Source of the DNA: FEN-1219 sp964503125
Lineage (GTDB): Bacteria > Pseudomonadota > Gammaproteobacteria > Steroidobacterales > Rariloculaceae
Assembly (NCBI GenBank): GCA_964503125.1
Contig: CAZCZE010000024.1
Location: 53,626-117,625 of the forward strand
Length of the DNA: 64,000 nt
Direction: 5' to 3'
Position numbers and translations under genes: made by a program
In this document: piece after piece, positions 1-7,872 of the stretch
Layout of the letters: each line of letters begins with the position of its first letter
Position numbering within the stretch: the first letter of the stretch is position 1
Notes under the pieces: generated by a model
Seen by the model: the letters and a program-made list of their open reading frames with translations, nothing else
Database searches by the model: none
Told to the model about the DNA's origin: nothing

Positions 1-959
1 GAGCTCGCTTCGGCGAACTTGATGTGCGGATACTCGCTCTGCAGCCGCTCGACGACCACGCGCGCGTCCTTGGCGACGTCGAGCGCGCTCGCGCCCCACG
101 AGCGCACGATCTCGAAACCGATGACGGGCTCGCCGTCGAGGAGCGCGGCCGAGCGCTGCTCGCCCGCCTGATCGCGCACCTCGGCGATCGTGTCGAGGCG
201 CACGCTGCGGCCGTCGGGCAGCCCGATCGGCAGCCCTCGCAGGTCGTAGACGCTCGCGATGGTGCCCGTCGTGCGCACCGTCTGCTCGAGCCCGCCGACC
301 CGGCCCTCGCCGCCCGGGTACTCGGCCTGAATTCGGCGCAGCTGCCGCGAGACGTCGCTCGCCGTGGCACCGAGCGCCGCCATGCGGTCGGGATCGAGGT
401 CGACGCGGATCTCGCGTGACACGCCACCGACTCGCGACACGCGGCCGACGCCGGTCACAGCCGAGAGCTCGCGCGCGACCGTGAGATCGACGAACCACGA
501 GAGCTCGGTGTCCGTCATGTTGTCGGAAGCCACGCTCCACGTGACGATGGCGCCGCCGGCGGTCGTGACGCGCGAGACGATGGGCTCGTTGGCGTCCGCG
601 GGCAGGTCGGAGCGAATGCGCGTCATCGCGTCGCGGACGTCGTCGAGCGCCGCGGACAAATCGGTGCCGAAGCGGAACTCGATGCTCGTCGTTGACGCGC
701 CCTCGTCGACGGTCGACGTCATCTGCTCGATGCCGGCGATCGTCGCGACGGCGTCCTCGACTCGACGCGTGATCTCGCTCTCCATCTGCGTCGGCGCGAC
801 ACCGGGATAGCTCACGGTGACGACGACGGCCGGGAACTCGATGTCCGGCCGATCGAGCACGCCGAGCTTCGGGAAGCTGACGAGCCCCGCAACCGTCAAC
901 GCGATGAACAGGACGATGACGGGAACGGGGTTGCGAATCGACCAGGTGACGAAGTTCAT
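1..959 (-). CDS. RND efflux permease, N-terminal part (cut by window edge)
   Basis: Inner-membrane proton-driven efflux subunit of the AcrB/MexB class, which pumps drugs or other amphiphiles through a tripartite complex. Only about 319 residues of a protein normally near 1,030 are present; the rest lies left of base 1. The N-terminus (MNFVTWSIRNP) leads into a first hydrophobic helix at about residues 11-28, then the periplasmic porter region with the family segment YPGVAPTQME. Its ATG overlaps the stop of the adaptor gene by 4 bp (956-959), so the two are translationally coupled and encode one pump. Substrate unknown; no outer-membrane factor gene is visible. Family call secure. Confidence 0.93.
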   Translation of the reverse strand, partial: MNFVTWSIRNPVPVIVLFIALTVAGLVSFPKLGVLDRPDIEFPAVVVTVSYPGVAPTQMESEITRRVEDAVATIAGIEQMTSTVDEGASTTSIEFRFGTDLSAALDDVRDAMTRIRSDLPADANEPIVSRVTTAGGAIVTWSVASDNMTDTELSWFVDLTVARELSAVTGVGRVSRVGGVSREIRVDLDPDRMAALGATASDVSRQLRRIQAEYPGGEGRVGGLEQTVRTTGTIASVYDLRGLPIGLPDGRSVRLDTIAEVRDQAGEQRSAALLDGEPVIGFEIVRSWGASALDVAKDARVVVERLQSEYPHIKFAEAS

Positions 960-2068
960 GAGCCGCTGGCCCCGTTGGCGACATTGACGAAGTCGCCGTC
1001 CTTCAGGAACCCTGCGCCTTTGATGACGATCCTCTCGCCGCCCTCGATGCCGCTCACGACTTCGATTCCTTCGCCCTGCACGGCGCCGGTCTCGATACGC
1101 CGGCGTGCGACGGTGTCGTTGCTGTCGAGCACGAACACGTAGCTATAGCCGTCGGCGTTGACGATGCTCTCGAGCGGCACCGTGTAGGCCGGCCCGGTGC
1201 CGATCTCGATCTCGCCGCGCGCGAACATGCCGGGACGCAAGCGCTCGTCGGGCGGCAAGTCCACGTAGATCAGTGCCGTGCGATTGCCCTCGGCGATCGT
1301 CGGCGAGACGACGCGAATCGAGCCCAAGTACTTCGTGCCGTCGGCCGTCAAGACGCTCACGACCTGGCCGGGCGCGAGGTCGGCCAAGCGCGTCTCGGGC
1401 GCTTCGCCGCGCCACTCGATGCGGCCGTTGCGCAGCAGGCGCAGCATCTCGTTGCCGGCCTGCGCGATCTGGCCGACGGTGACGGTGCGCGACGTGATGA
1501 CGCCGTCGTCGGGTGCCGTGACGTCGGTGAACTTGAGCCGCAGCTGCGACGTCTCGAGATCGGCACGCGCCGACTCGAGCCGCGCGCGTGACGCGAGCTC
1601 CTCGGACGTGAGCCGGTCGAGATCGGCCTCCGAGAGCACGTTCATGTTCGACAGCGACTTGCCGCGCGTGAGCGCAGCTTCCGCGTTCGTGAGCTCGGCT
1701 CGCCGCTGGTTCAGCACGGCCTGCTTCGTCGCCACCTCGGCCTCGAGTAACGCTTTCGACATCGCCACGAGCCGCTGGCCCTTGGTGACGCGATCGCCGA
1801 CGTCGACGAAGACCTCGGCGACGCGGTAGCCGCCGACCTCGGACGCGATGATGACGTCCTGCCACGCGAACACCGAGCCCGTCATCGAGACGGTGCGTTT
1901 GAGCTCCACGCGCGTGAGCGGCGCCGCGGTCACGGCCATGACGGCTTCGCGTGCGGCCCCGGCCGCGTCACCCGACGGCGCGTCCGACGAGCCACAGGCG
2001 GCAAGCGCGGCGACCATGCCGAGCAGCAGCGCAGCTCGAAGCTGCGCGCGCGACTGCGAGGGATGCAT
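956..2068 (-). CDS. RND efflux periplasmic adaptor (HlyD/MFP family) lipoprotein
   Basis: Membrane-fusion subunit linking the inner-membrane RND pump to an outer-membrane channel. The 370-residue protein has a lipoprotein signal (hydrophobic residues 10-24, lipobox ending at Cys25), a beta-barrel/lipoyl half near residues 65-100, an alpha-helical hairpin at about 105-175 rich in Ala, Glu, Leu and Arg, then the second lipoyl half (DVTAPDDGVI) and the C-terminal beta domain (VPLESIVNADG). Length and order are normal for the family. First gene of the operon; an AAGGA lies about 10 bases before the ATG. Probably repressed by the divergent MarR gene through operators at 2090-2124. Confidence 0.93.
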   Translation of the reverse strand: MHPSQSRAQLRAALLLGMVAALAACGSSDAPSGDAAGAAREAVMAVTAAPLTRVELKRTVSMTGSVFAWQDVIIASEVGGYRVAEVFVDVGDRVTKGQRLVAMSKALLEAEVATKQAVLNQRRAELTNAEAALTRGKSLSNMNVLSEADLDRLTSEELASRARLESARADLETSQLRLKFTDVTAPDDGVITSRTVTVGQIAQAGNEMLRLLRNGRIEWRGEAPETRLADLAPGQVVSVLTADGTKYLGSIRVVSPTIAEGNRTALIYVDLPPDERLRPGMFARGEIEIGTGPAYTVPLESIVNADGYSYVFVLDSNDTVARRRIETGAVQGEGIEVVSGIEGGERIVIKGAGFLKDGDFVNVANGASGS

Positions 2069-2089
2069 GTCGGGGTCGTCCTTGCTATC

Positions 2090-2124
2090 TATCAGCTTGC
2101 TGATATCATATCAGCTATCTGATA
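2090..2124. promoter_or_regulatory. tandem palindromic operators between efflux operon and marR-type gene
   Basis: Two 16-bp inverted repeats lie in the 75-bp divergent intergenic region: TATCAGC-TT-GCTGATA at 2090-2105 and TATCAG-CTAT-CTGATA at 2109-2124. Their neighbouring arms form a third palindrome, GCTGATA-TCA-TATCAGC (2099-2115). The centres are 19 bp apart, about two helical turns. A possible rightward promoter (TTGCTG 2098-2103, GATAAC 2121-2126, 17-bp spacer) lies inside, so a bound repressor would block it. Palindromes of this size next to a divergent MarR gene are typical autoregulatory sites. The binding protein is inferred. Confidence 0.75.
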
Positions 2125-2143
2125 ACGCAGCCAACGGGGCGCG

Positions 2144-2710
2144 ATGGCGAAGAATCCTGAAGCGTTGAGAGGTTGGCTCGAGCTCGGCAGCCCCGAGCGG
2201 ATTGCCTTCCTGCTCAAATCGCTGCACCACACGCTGCGGCAGACGATCGACGAAGCCCTGCGAAAACAAGGGGTTGAGCTCTCGTTCGCGCATTTCGCGG
2301 CCCTGTTCAACCTGCACTACGACCCCGGCATCTCGGGCGCCCAGCTCGCGCGCCGCGCCATGGTTTCGGCGCAGACGATGAACTCGGCGCTGCGCGCGCT
2401 CGAGCAGGACGGCCACATCGAGCGGCGGCCCCACCCCGACAGCCGGCGCGCCGACAGCTGGTCGCTGACCGCCGCGGGGCTCGCGGAGCTCAAGCGTGCG
2501 CGTGCAGTCGGGTCGGCCGTGTTCGGCCGGATGCTCACCGCGCTCTCGACGCAGGAGGTCGCGGCCTTCGAGGACACCCTGCGCCGCTGCGTCGCGGCGC
2601 TCGACGACGGCGCCGAGCGGGACGACGCAGAGCCGGCCGAGGTACGCCCGCGCACGACGGCCGCTCAACGCCGCCAGAAGGCCGGCGCGAGCAGCACGAG
2701 GAACGTGTAG
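2144..2710 (+). CDS. MarR-family transcriptional regulator
   Basis: Winged-helix DNA-binding protein of 188 residues, divergent from the efflux operon it probably represses. The HTH region lies around residues 55-105 (GAQLARRAMVSAQTMNSALR, then the wing with HPDSRRADSW). Flanking helices (LKSLHHTLRQTIDEALRK and the segment after LTAAGLAELKRA) give the usual MarR dimer layout. The C-terminal 35 residues are charged and lack family character. Start at ATG 2144; no strong Shine-Dalgarno is visible. The last 46 bases overlap the 3' end of the convergent trkH. Ligand unknown. Confidence 0.9.
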   Translation: MAKNPEALRGWLELGSPERIAFLLKSLHHTLRQTIDEALRKQGVELSFAHFAALFNLHYDPGISGAQLARRAMVSAQTMNSALRALEQDGHIERRPHPDSRRADSWSLTAAGLAELKRARAVGSAVFGRMLTALSTQEVAAFEDTLRRCVAALDDGAERDDAEPAEVRPRTTAAQRRQKAGASSTRNV

Positions 2711-4110
2711 ATCTCGAGTCGGCCGAACAGCATCGCCACCGAGAACATGATCTTCGAGTGCGCGCTGACGTCGGCGAACGTGATGGCCACGTCGCCGAGC
2801 CCGGGACCCAAGTTGCTGATCGTCGCGGCCACTGCGCCGAACGCCGTCACTTGATCCATGCCGTCCATCATGGCGAGCGCCATGAAGATGAAAAACATGA
2901 CGATGTAGACGGCGAAGAAGCCGCCGACCGCCTCGACGACGGCGTCCGGCAGCGGCTGCCCATCGACCCTGAGGCGCCGGATCGCCTGCGGATGAATGAG
3001 GCGATGGATGTGGATACCGACTTGTTTGAACAGCACCACGATGCGGATCACCTTGATTCCGCCCGCGCTCGACCCCGCGCAGCCGCCGATGAGGCCGGTG
3101 AAGATGAGCACGACCGGAAGCGCGAGCGGCCACTGCGAGAAATCCGCGATTCCGTAACCCGTCGTCGTGAATACGCTGACGACCTCGAACACCGCGTAGC
3201 GCAGCCCTTCAGCGAACGAGTCGTAGGTGCGCGTGACGAGAAGCACGAGCAACACCACGGCTATCGCTACGCCCACGAGCAACAGGAACCCGCGCGTTTG
3301 CGTGTCACGACCGTAACGCTGTAACTGCAGCGTTCGCCAGGCGATGAAGTGCTCGTTGAAACTGATGCCGCCGATGAGCATGAACACCGTGGCGACGACC
3401 TCGATCGGCACGCTGTCGAAGAACGCGAGGCTCGCGTCGTGCGTGGAATAGCCCGCCGTAGCGACGGTCGACAGGCTGTGCGCAACGGCGTCGAACAAAC
3501 TCATGCCGGCGAGCCAGTAGCTACCGGCGCACACGGCCGTGAGCACCAGGTAGACGACGACGAGGCCGCGCGCCGTGCGCGCGAGACGCGGCGTGAACCG
3601 CTCGTCCTTGAGCGGCCCCGCGGTCTCGGCCTTGTAGAGCTGCATGCCGCCGATGCCGAGCATCGGCAGTAGCGCCACGGCGAGCACGATGACGCCGATG
3701 CCGCCGAGCCACTGGATCTCCTGCCGATAGAACAGGATCGACGGTGACATCGAGTCGAGCCCCTCGAGCACCGTGGCGCCGGTGGTCGTGTAGCCCGAGA
3801 CGGACTCGAAGAAAGCATCGGCGAAGCTCAGGTCGAGCGCCAAGATGAAAGGCACGGTGCCGAGCAGGCTCATCGCCGACCACATGAGCGCGACGATCAG
3901 GAAGCCGTCGCGGCTGCGGATCGTGTGCGAATCGCGACGAAACGGCAGCCACAGCGCGAGCCCGATGACGAGTGCAATCGCGAAGGTGATCGAGAAGTGC
4001 GCAAGCTCACCGTCCCTCGATGCCAGCGAGATGCCGAGGGGCGGCAGCAGCGTCGTGCTGAACAGCAGGAACAGAACGCCGAGCGTGCGAATGATGACCG
4101 TGAGCCGCAT
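2665..4110 (-). CDS. trkH: TrkH-type potassium uptake transmembrane subunit
   Basis: Potassium-translocating subunit of a Trk/Ktr system, in the inner membrane. The 481-residue protein has 8-10 hydrophobic helices and all four pore-loop signatures: SGYTTTGATV, TVATAGYSTH, FTTTGYGIAD and ISNLGPGLGD. I place the start at ATG 4110 (MRLTVIIRTL); the open frame continues upstream into the repeat array at 4153-4244, but family length and the hydrophobic N-terminus favour the inner ATG. The cytosolic TrkA partner is not in the window. Converges on the MarR gene with a 46-bp overlap. Its 5' leader would contain the repeat array if transcription starts beyond 4250. Confidence 0.92.
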   Translation of the reverse strand: MRLTVIIRTLGVLFLLFSTTLLPPLGISLASRDGELAHFSITFAIALVIGLALWLPFRRDSHTIRSRDGFLIVALMWSAMSLLGTVPFILALDLSFADAFFESVSGYTTTGATVLEGLDSMSPSILFYRQEIQWLGGIGVIVLAVALLPMLGIGGMQLYKAETAGPLKDERFTPRLARTARGLVVVYLVLTAVCAGSYWLAGMSLFDAVAHSLSTVATAGYSTHDASLAFFDSVPIEVVATVFMLIGGISFNEHFIAWRTLQLQRYGRDTQTRGFLLLVGVAIAVVLLVLLVTRTYDSFAEGLRYAVFEVVSVFTTTGYGIADFSQWPLALPVVLIFTGLIGGCAGSSAGGIKVIRIVVLFKQVGIHIHRLIHPQAIRRLRVDGQPLPDAVVEAVGGFFAVYIVMFFIFMALAMMDGMDQVTAFGAVAATISNLGPGLGDVAITFADVSAHSKIMFSVAMLFGRLEIYTFLVLLAPAFWRR

Positions 4111-4152
4111 GCGCGCTGCATTATGCCTTGCGGCCGACGGCCTTGCCGGTCG

Positions 4153-4244
4153 GCCGCAAATTGCTCCTGCATTTGCGGCATGCCCGCCATCCATGGCGGT
4201 CACAAATTGCTCCTGCATTTGCGGCATGCCCGCCATCCATGGCC
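4153..4244 (-). repeat. palindromic repeat array 1 (two units, minus orientation)
   Basis: Two head-to-tail copies, 46 bp apart, of a unit also found at 5811-6007 on the other strand. Read on the minus strand each copy has a GC-rich head (GCCATGGATGGCGGGCATGC) and an inverted repeat: GCCGCAAAT, a 9-nt loop GCAGGAGCA, ATTTGCGGC. In the first copy (4153-4197) the 9-bp stem is perfect; in the second (4199-4244) the distal arm has decayed to ATTTGTGAC. The array lies between trkH and the aminotransferase gene. Open reading frames through it are by-products of the repeat. Confidence 0.85.
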
Positions 4245-4378
4245 GGCGCGGGTCGAAGCGCCCGGCGCCCGGTGCTATGCTGCCGGCCGGCTCGATTTAC
4301 GCGCGACGGCCCGCTCTCCAGAACGACAGCGCACGCGACCGGGCCCACCATCCGACTCGTTCGACCCGCAGGTGCACC

Positions 4379-5644
4379 GTGTCCGCACAACTCAGTAGTT
4401 TTGCTCGCTCGCTGTCCGCCGAGACCGCGTTCACCGTGCTCGCCACGGCGCGCGCGCTCAAGGCTGCGGGCAAAGACGTCGTCGAGCTCGAGATCGGCGA
4501 CAGCCCGTTCGACAGCACGGCGGCCGCGCGCGCCGGCGGCATGGAGGCCATCAAGAACAACCAGTCGCACTACTGCCCATCGCCCGGCATCCCGGAGTTT
4601 CGCCAGGCCGCCGCGGAATTCGTGCGCGAGGAGTTCGGCATTCCCGCCGAGGCGAGCAACATCGTCGCGGGCCCCGGCGCCAAGGTCTTCGAGCAGTTCT
4701 TCTGCGAGGCGTTCTTGAACCCCGGCGACGGCGTGCTCGTCTTCAGCCCGTACTTCCCGACGTATCTCCCGAACATCGAGCGGCGCGGCGCGCGCGCCGT
4801 GCTGACGCCGCTCAAGCAGGCGAACGACTTCCGTCCCACGGTCACCGACATCGAGCGCTTTCTCACGGACGATCCGTCGCCGCGCGCGGTATTCTTGAAC
4901 TCGCCGCACAACCCGACGGGTGGCGTGACGACCGAGGACGATTTGCAGCGCATCGCGGACCTGGTCCGCGGCCTCCTCGTCGCGGGGTTCAGCGACGAGC
5001 CCTACTGCCACATGATCTGGCGCGGCAGCCACCACTCGATCCTGAGCCAACCCGGGATGCTCGCGCAGTGCGTCGGCGCCTACACGTTCAGCAAGTCGTA
5101 CAGCATGAGCGGCTGGCGGCTCGGCTTCGCCGTGACGTCGAACGACGTCGCCGAGGTCATCGGCAAGCTGCTCAACACGACGCTGTCGTGCACGCCGCCG
5201 ATCGTGCAGCTCGCGGGCACCGCCGCGCTCAAGCGCGACAAGAAGGAGCGTGACGAAGTCATGCTCAAGTTCCGCGAGAAAGTCGTGCTGCTCACGGCGG
5301 GGCTCAATCGCATCGCCGGCTTCCGCACGCTCGACCCCACGGCCACGTTCTACGTGTTCCCGAACGTCGCGCCCATCTGCAACGAGCTCGGCGTCACGAG
5401 CCACGGGCTCGCGCTCTACATGCTGCAAGGCGCGGACGATAAATTCGGCATCGCGTGCCTGGGCGGCGAGTGCTTCGGGCAGGCGGGCGCGGGCTTCCTG
5501 CGCTTTTCCTGCGCCGAGCCGAACGACCGCTTGCAGCAAGCGCTCGACTTCATCCCGAAGGCCATCGCCCGCACGGATCGCCTACGCGCATGGCTCGACC
5601 AGAATCCGCAGTACCGGCTCGGCAAGCCCTACGCCGCCCCGTAG
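4379..5644 (+). CDS. class I/II PLP-dependent aminotransferase
   Basis: Cytosolic fold-type I aminotransferase of 421 residues, probably acting on an amino acid/2-oxo acid pair; the substrate cannot be read from sequence. Visible motifs are the PLP/substrate loop LNSPHNPTGG, the DEPY segment, the Schiff-base lysine in FSKSYSMSGWRLGF (Lys239) and the carboxylate-binding arginine in FLRFSCAEPND. I start at GTG 4379 (VSAQLSSFARS), preceded by a GCAGG; the frame is open further upstream but codes only through the repeat array. Array 1 lies 134 bp upstream and array 2 about 166 bp downstream, in inverted orientation. It is monocistronic, followed by hairpins and a strong terminator. Confidence 0.9.
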   Translation: MSAQLSSFARSLSAETAFTVLATARALKAAGKDVVELEIGDSPFDSTAAARAGGMEAIKNNQSHYCPSPGIPEFRQAAAEFVREEFGIPAEASNIVAGPGAKVFEQFFCEAFLNPGDGVLVFSPYFPTYLPNIERRGARAVLTPLKQANDFRPTVTDIERFLTDDPSPRAVFLNSPHNPTGGVTTEDDLQRIADLVRGLLVAGFSDEPYCHMIWRGSHHSILSQPGMLAQCVGAYTFSKSYSMSGWRLGFAVTSNDVAEVIGKLLNTTLSCTPPIVQLAGTAALKRDKKERDEVMLKFREKVVLLTAGLNRIAGFRTLDPTATFYVFPNVAPICNELGVTSHGLALYMLQGADDKFGIACLGGECFGQAGAGFLRFSCAEPNDRLQQALDFIPKAIARTDRLRAWLDQNPQYRLGKPYAAP

Positions 5645-5684
5645 CCGCGCGGAATCCGACGCAGCGCACGCACGCTTATGTCAA

Positions 5685-5757
5685 ACCTGTGACGGCCGTC
5701 ACAGGTCGTCCCGAAGTCGGGGAGGGATACTTTCGAGCAAGTTTCGGAGACTTGCTC
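5685..5757 (+). other. series of hairpins, possible structured RNA or 3' UTR
   Basis: Three inverted repeats occur within 75 bases after the aminotransferase stop: a perfect 22-bp palindrome at 5685-5706 (arms ACCTGTGACGG/CCGTCACAGGT), a short hairpin CCCGA-AG-TCGGG at 5710-5721, and GAGCAAGT-TTCGGAG-ACTTGCTC at 5735-5757. The intrinsic terminator at 5780-5806 follows. This may be an aminotransferase 3' UTR that also yields a small RNA, or an independent sRNA; the 22-bp palindrome could instead be a protein-binding site. I recognise no known RNA family. Confidence 0.4.
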
Positions 5758-5779
5758 CTTGGCGGTTTCCCCCTAACTC

Positions 5780-5806
5780 GCCCGGCCTCGCGCCGGGCAT
5801 TTTTTT
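5780..5806 (+). terminator. Rho-independent terminator
   Basis: GCCCGGC-CTCGC-GCCGGGC forms a 7-bp GC stem (5780-5798), followed directly by A and seven T residues (5800-5806). It ends plus-strand transcription from the aminotransferase and any RNA starting in the hairpin region before it, so repeat array 2 just downstream should be outside that transcript. Confidence 0.9.
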
Positions 5807-5810
5807 GCCC

Positions 5811-6007
5811 GCCAGGGATGGCGGGCATGCAGCAAACGCAGGAGCATTTTGCGGCTGCGGCCATGGATGGCCGACATGCCGCAAATGCAGGAGCATTTTG
5901 CGGCTGAGCGCCATGGATGGCCGACATGCCGCAAATGCAGGAGCAATTTGCGGCTGCGCGCCAGGGACGGCGGGCATGCCGCAAACGCAGGAGCATTTTG
6001 CTGCTGG
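5811..6007 (+). repeat. palindromic repeat array 2 (four units, plus orientation)
   Basis: Four tandem units of 49-50 bp begin at 5811, 5860, 5910 and 5960. Each has a GCCATGGATGG/GCCAGGGA(T/C)GG head, CGGGCATGC or CCGACATGCC, and the inverted repeat around the invariant loop GCAGGAGCA. Unit 3 is perfect (GCCGCAAAT...ATTTGCGGC); unit 2 has one mismatch; units 1 and 4 carry paired or single changes in the arms. The array fills the space between the aminotransferase terminator and the leuA stop (6023). No unique spacers exist between units. A leftward leuA transcript would copy its complement. Confidence 0.88.
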
Positions 6008-6022
6008 CCCTCTCGCTCGAGC

Positions 6023-7705
6023 CTAGATCGCCTGCCGCAAGCTCTGCGCAGCGAGCGCCCGGCCGACGGCCGAGAGCGTGGCCTGGAGCGACGCGAGCGA
6101 GGTGTCCTCGTCGATGCAGCAGGCGCACGCTTGCTTGCCGGCGATCTCGACCGTGACGGCAGCGAGCGCTTTGGCCTCGGTGCCCGGCGACATCGCGTGC
6201 TCGTCGAACTCGGCGACGGCGACGCTGACGCCGAAGCGCCGGTTGATCGCGTCGATGAGCGCTTCGATGAGCCCCTGTCCTTCGCCGTTCAATACGACTT
6301 CGGCGCCGGCCTTGCCCAGCCGGAACTTGCCGTGCGTGCGCTGCGATTCGGAGTGCAGATCGTAGCCCTGCAGCTGCCAGCCCTCGGGGATGCCGAGGAA
6401 CTCCTTCTCGAAGAGCTTCAAGATCTGGCGCGATGAGATCTCCTCGCCCGTCGCATCGGCCTCGACCTGTACCACGCGGCTCACGGCCGGGTGGATCCAC
6501 TTCGGCAGCGTGATGCCGTGGTCGCGCTCGAGCACGAGCGCCACGCCGCCCTTGCCCGACTGACTGTTGATGCGCACGACCTCCTCGTAGCGGCGGCCGA
6601 GGTCTTTCGGATCGATCGGCAAGTAGGCGACGGCCCAGTGCGGCAGCTCGTGCTCGCGATGGAACGCGAGCGACTTGCGAATCGCGTCCTGGTGGCTACC
6701 CGAGAACGCGGCGTAAACGAGGTCGCCGGCCCACGGATGACGCGGGTGCACGGGCATGTCGGTGCAGCGTTTGTAGACCTCGATAATGCGGCCCATGTCG
6801 GCGAGGTCGAGCTTGGGATCGACGCCCTGCGAGTAGAGATTCATGGCCATCGTGACGATGTCCATGTTGCCCGTGCGCTCGCCGTTGCCGAACAGCGTGC
6901 CCTCGATGCGGTCCGCGCCCGCGAGCAGCCCGAGCTCCGCGGCCGCGACGGCACAGCCGCGGTCGTTGTGCGTGTGCAGGCTCACGCGAATGTGCTCGCG
7001 TTGGCTCACGTGGCGGCAGAAGTATTCGACCTGATCCGCGAACACGTTCGCGGTCGTCATCTCGACGGTCGCGGGCAGGTTGATCACGACCTTCTGCCCG
7101 CGCTGCGGCTGCCACACGTCGACGACGGCATTGCAGACGTCGACGGCGAACTCGGGCTCGGTGCCCGAGAAGCTCTCGGGCGAGTATTCGAATGTCCAGT
7201 CGACGCCGGGGTGGCGGACGGCACCCTGTTGGAGCAACCGCGCGCCGTTGACCGCGATGGTGACGATCTCGTCTCTGCCGGCCTTGAACACTTGCTCGCG
7301 CTGCACGGGCGAGGTCGAGTTGTAGACGTGCACGACGGCGCGTTTGATGCCGTGCAGCGATTCGAACGTGCGTTCGATGAGCTCGCGGCGCGCCTGGGTC
7401 AACACCTGCACCGTGACGTCGTCGGGAATCAGTTGTTTTTCGATGAGGCGGCGCGCGAAGTCGTACTCGGTCTGCGAAGCCGACGGAAAGCCGATCTCGA
7501 TCTCCTTGAAACCGAGCTCGACGAGCAGCGCGAACATCTCGAGCTTCTTCGCCACCGACATGGGCTGCACGAGCGCTTGGTTGCCGTCGCGGAGATCGAC
7601 GGAGCACCAGTCGGGCGCGCGTTCGATCGCCCGATTCGGCCAGCGCCGATCGGCGAGGGAGATCGGCCGATAGGGCCGGTACTTGTGGTAGTCGAAGTCG
7701 CTCAT
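6023..7705 (-). CDS. leuA: 2-isopropylmalate synthase
   Basis: First committed enzyme of leucine synthesis: condenses 2-oxoisovalerate with acetyl-CoA in the cytosol. The 560 residues fit the longer LeuA form (actinobacterial/Pseudomonas type). The N-terminal TIM barrel shows DLRDGNQAL at about residue 37 and the metal-binding HTHNDRG near 245; a linker then leads to the C-terminal leucine-feedback domain (about 425-560, with LNGEGQGLIEALIDAI). Start ATG 7705 has AAGGA about 8 bases upstream. Divergent from an Lrp/AsnC regulator whose family often controls amino-acid genes, so regulation by that neighbour is plausible but inferred. No leucine-codon leader peptide is visible. Confidence 0.95.
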   Translation of the reverse strand: MSDFDYHKYRPYRPISLADRRWPNRAIERAPDWCSVDLRDGNQALVQPMSVAKKLEMFALLVELGFKEIEIGFPSASQTEYDFARRLIEKQLIPDDVTVQVLTQARRELIERTFESLHGIKRAVVHVYNSTSPVQREQVFKAGRDEIVTIAVNGARLLQQGAVRHPGVDWTFEYSPESFSGTEPEFAVDVCNAVVDVWQPQRGQKVVINLPATVEMTTANVFADQVEYFCRHVSQREHIRVSLHTHNDRGCAVAAAELGLLAGADRIEGTLFGNGERTGNMDIVTMAMNLYSQGVDPKLDLADMGRIIEVYKRCTDMPVHPRHPWAGDLVYAAFSGSHQDAIRKSLAFHREHELPHWAVAYLPIDPKDLGRRYEEVVRINSQSGKGGVALVLERDHGITLPKWIHPAVSRVVQVEADATGEEISSRQILKLFEKEFLGIPEGWQLQGYDLHSESQRTHGKFRLGKAGAEVVLNGEGQGLIEALIDAINRRFGVSVAVAEFDEHAMSPGTEAKALAAVTVEIAGKQACACCIDEDTSLASLQATLSAVGRALAAQSLRQAI

Positions 7706-7719
7706 CGCGTAGTCCTTGA

Positions 7720-7807
7720 GCTCGGGGCCTCGCCCCGAGCCGGCGTTGCTGCCAAAAACCTGGCCATTCTAGGCGGCCGGCGCGAGCAGAAATCGCCTAT
7801 TTCTACT
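7720..7807. promoter_or_regulatory. leuA/Lrp divergent control region
   Basis: On the minus strand TAGAAT (7771-7766) is a good -10 box for leuA. Just upstream lies AGAAAT-CGCCT-ATTTCT (7788-7804), extending to 7785-7807 with one mismatch; it covers the expected -35 position and is a candidate operator. Downstream, GCTCGGGG-CCTCG-CCCCGAGC (7720-7740) forms an 8-bp hairpin in the leuA 5' UTR close to the Shine-Dalgarno; it has no T-tract, so it is not an intrinsic terminator for leuA. Confidence 0.5.
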
Positions 7808-7872
7808 GACGGCCCGGACTTTGCCACATGATTCAGGCAGAATTCCAGTGTTTCGTGGCGTATTCTTGCGCC

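Noticed and set aside
4110..4236. Upstream extension of TrkH through the repeat array
   Set aside because: The added residues are translated repeat units; the inner ATG 4110 gives normal family length.
4121..5539. Long minus-strand frame (about 470 codons) opposite the aminotransferase
   Set aside because: Arg/Ala/Glu-rich shadow of a GC-rich gene with no motif; the plus-strand aminotransferase has all catalytic residues.
5811..6007. CRISPR array
   Set aside because: Units are directly tandem without unique spacers, arms vary, and no cas genes exist nearby.
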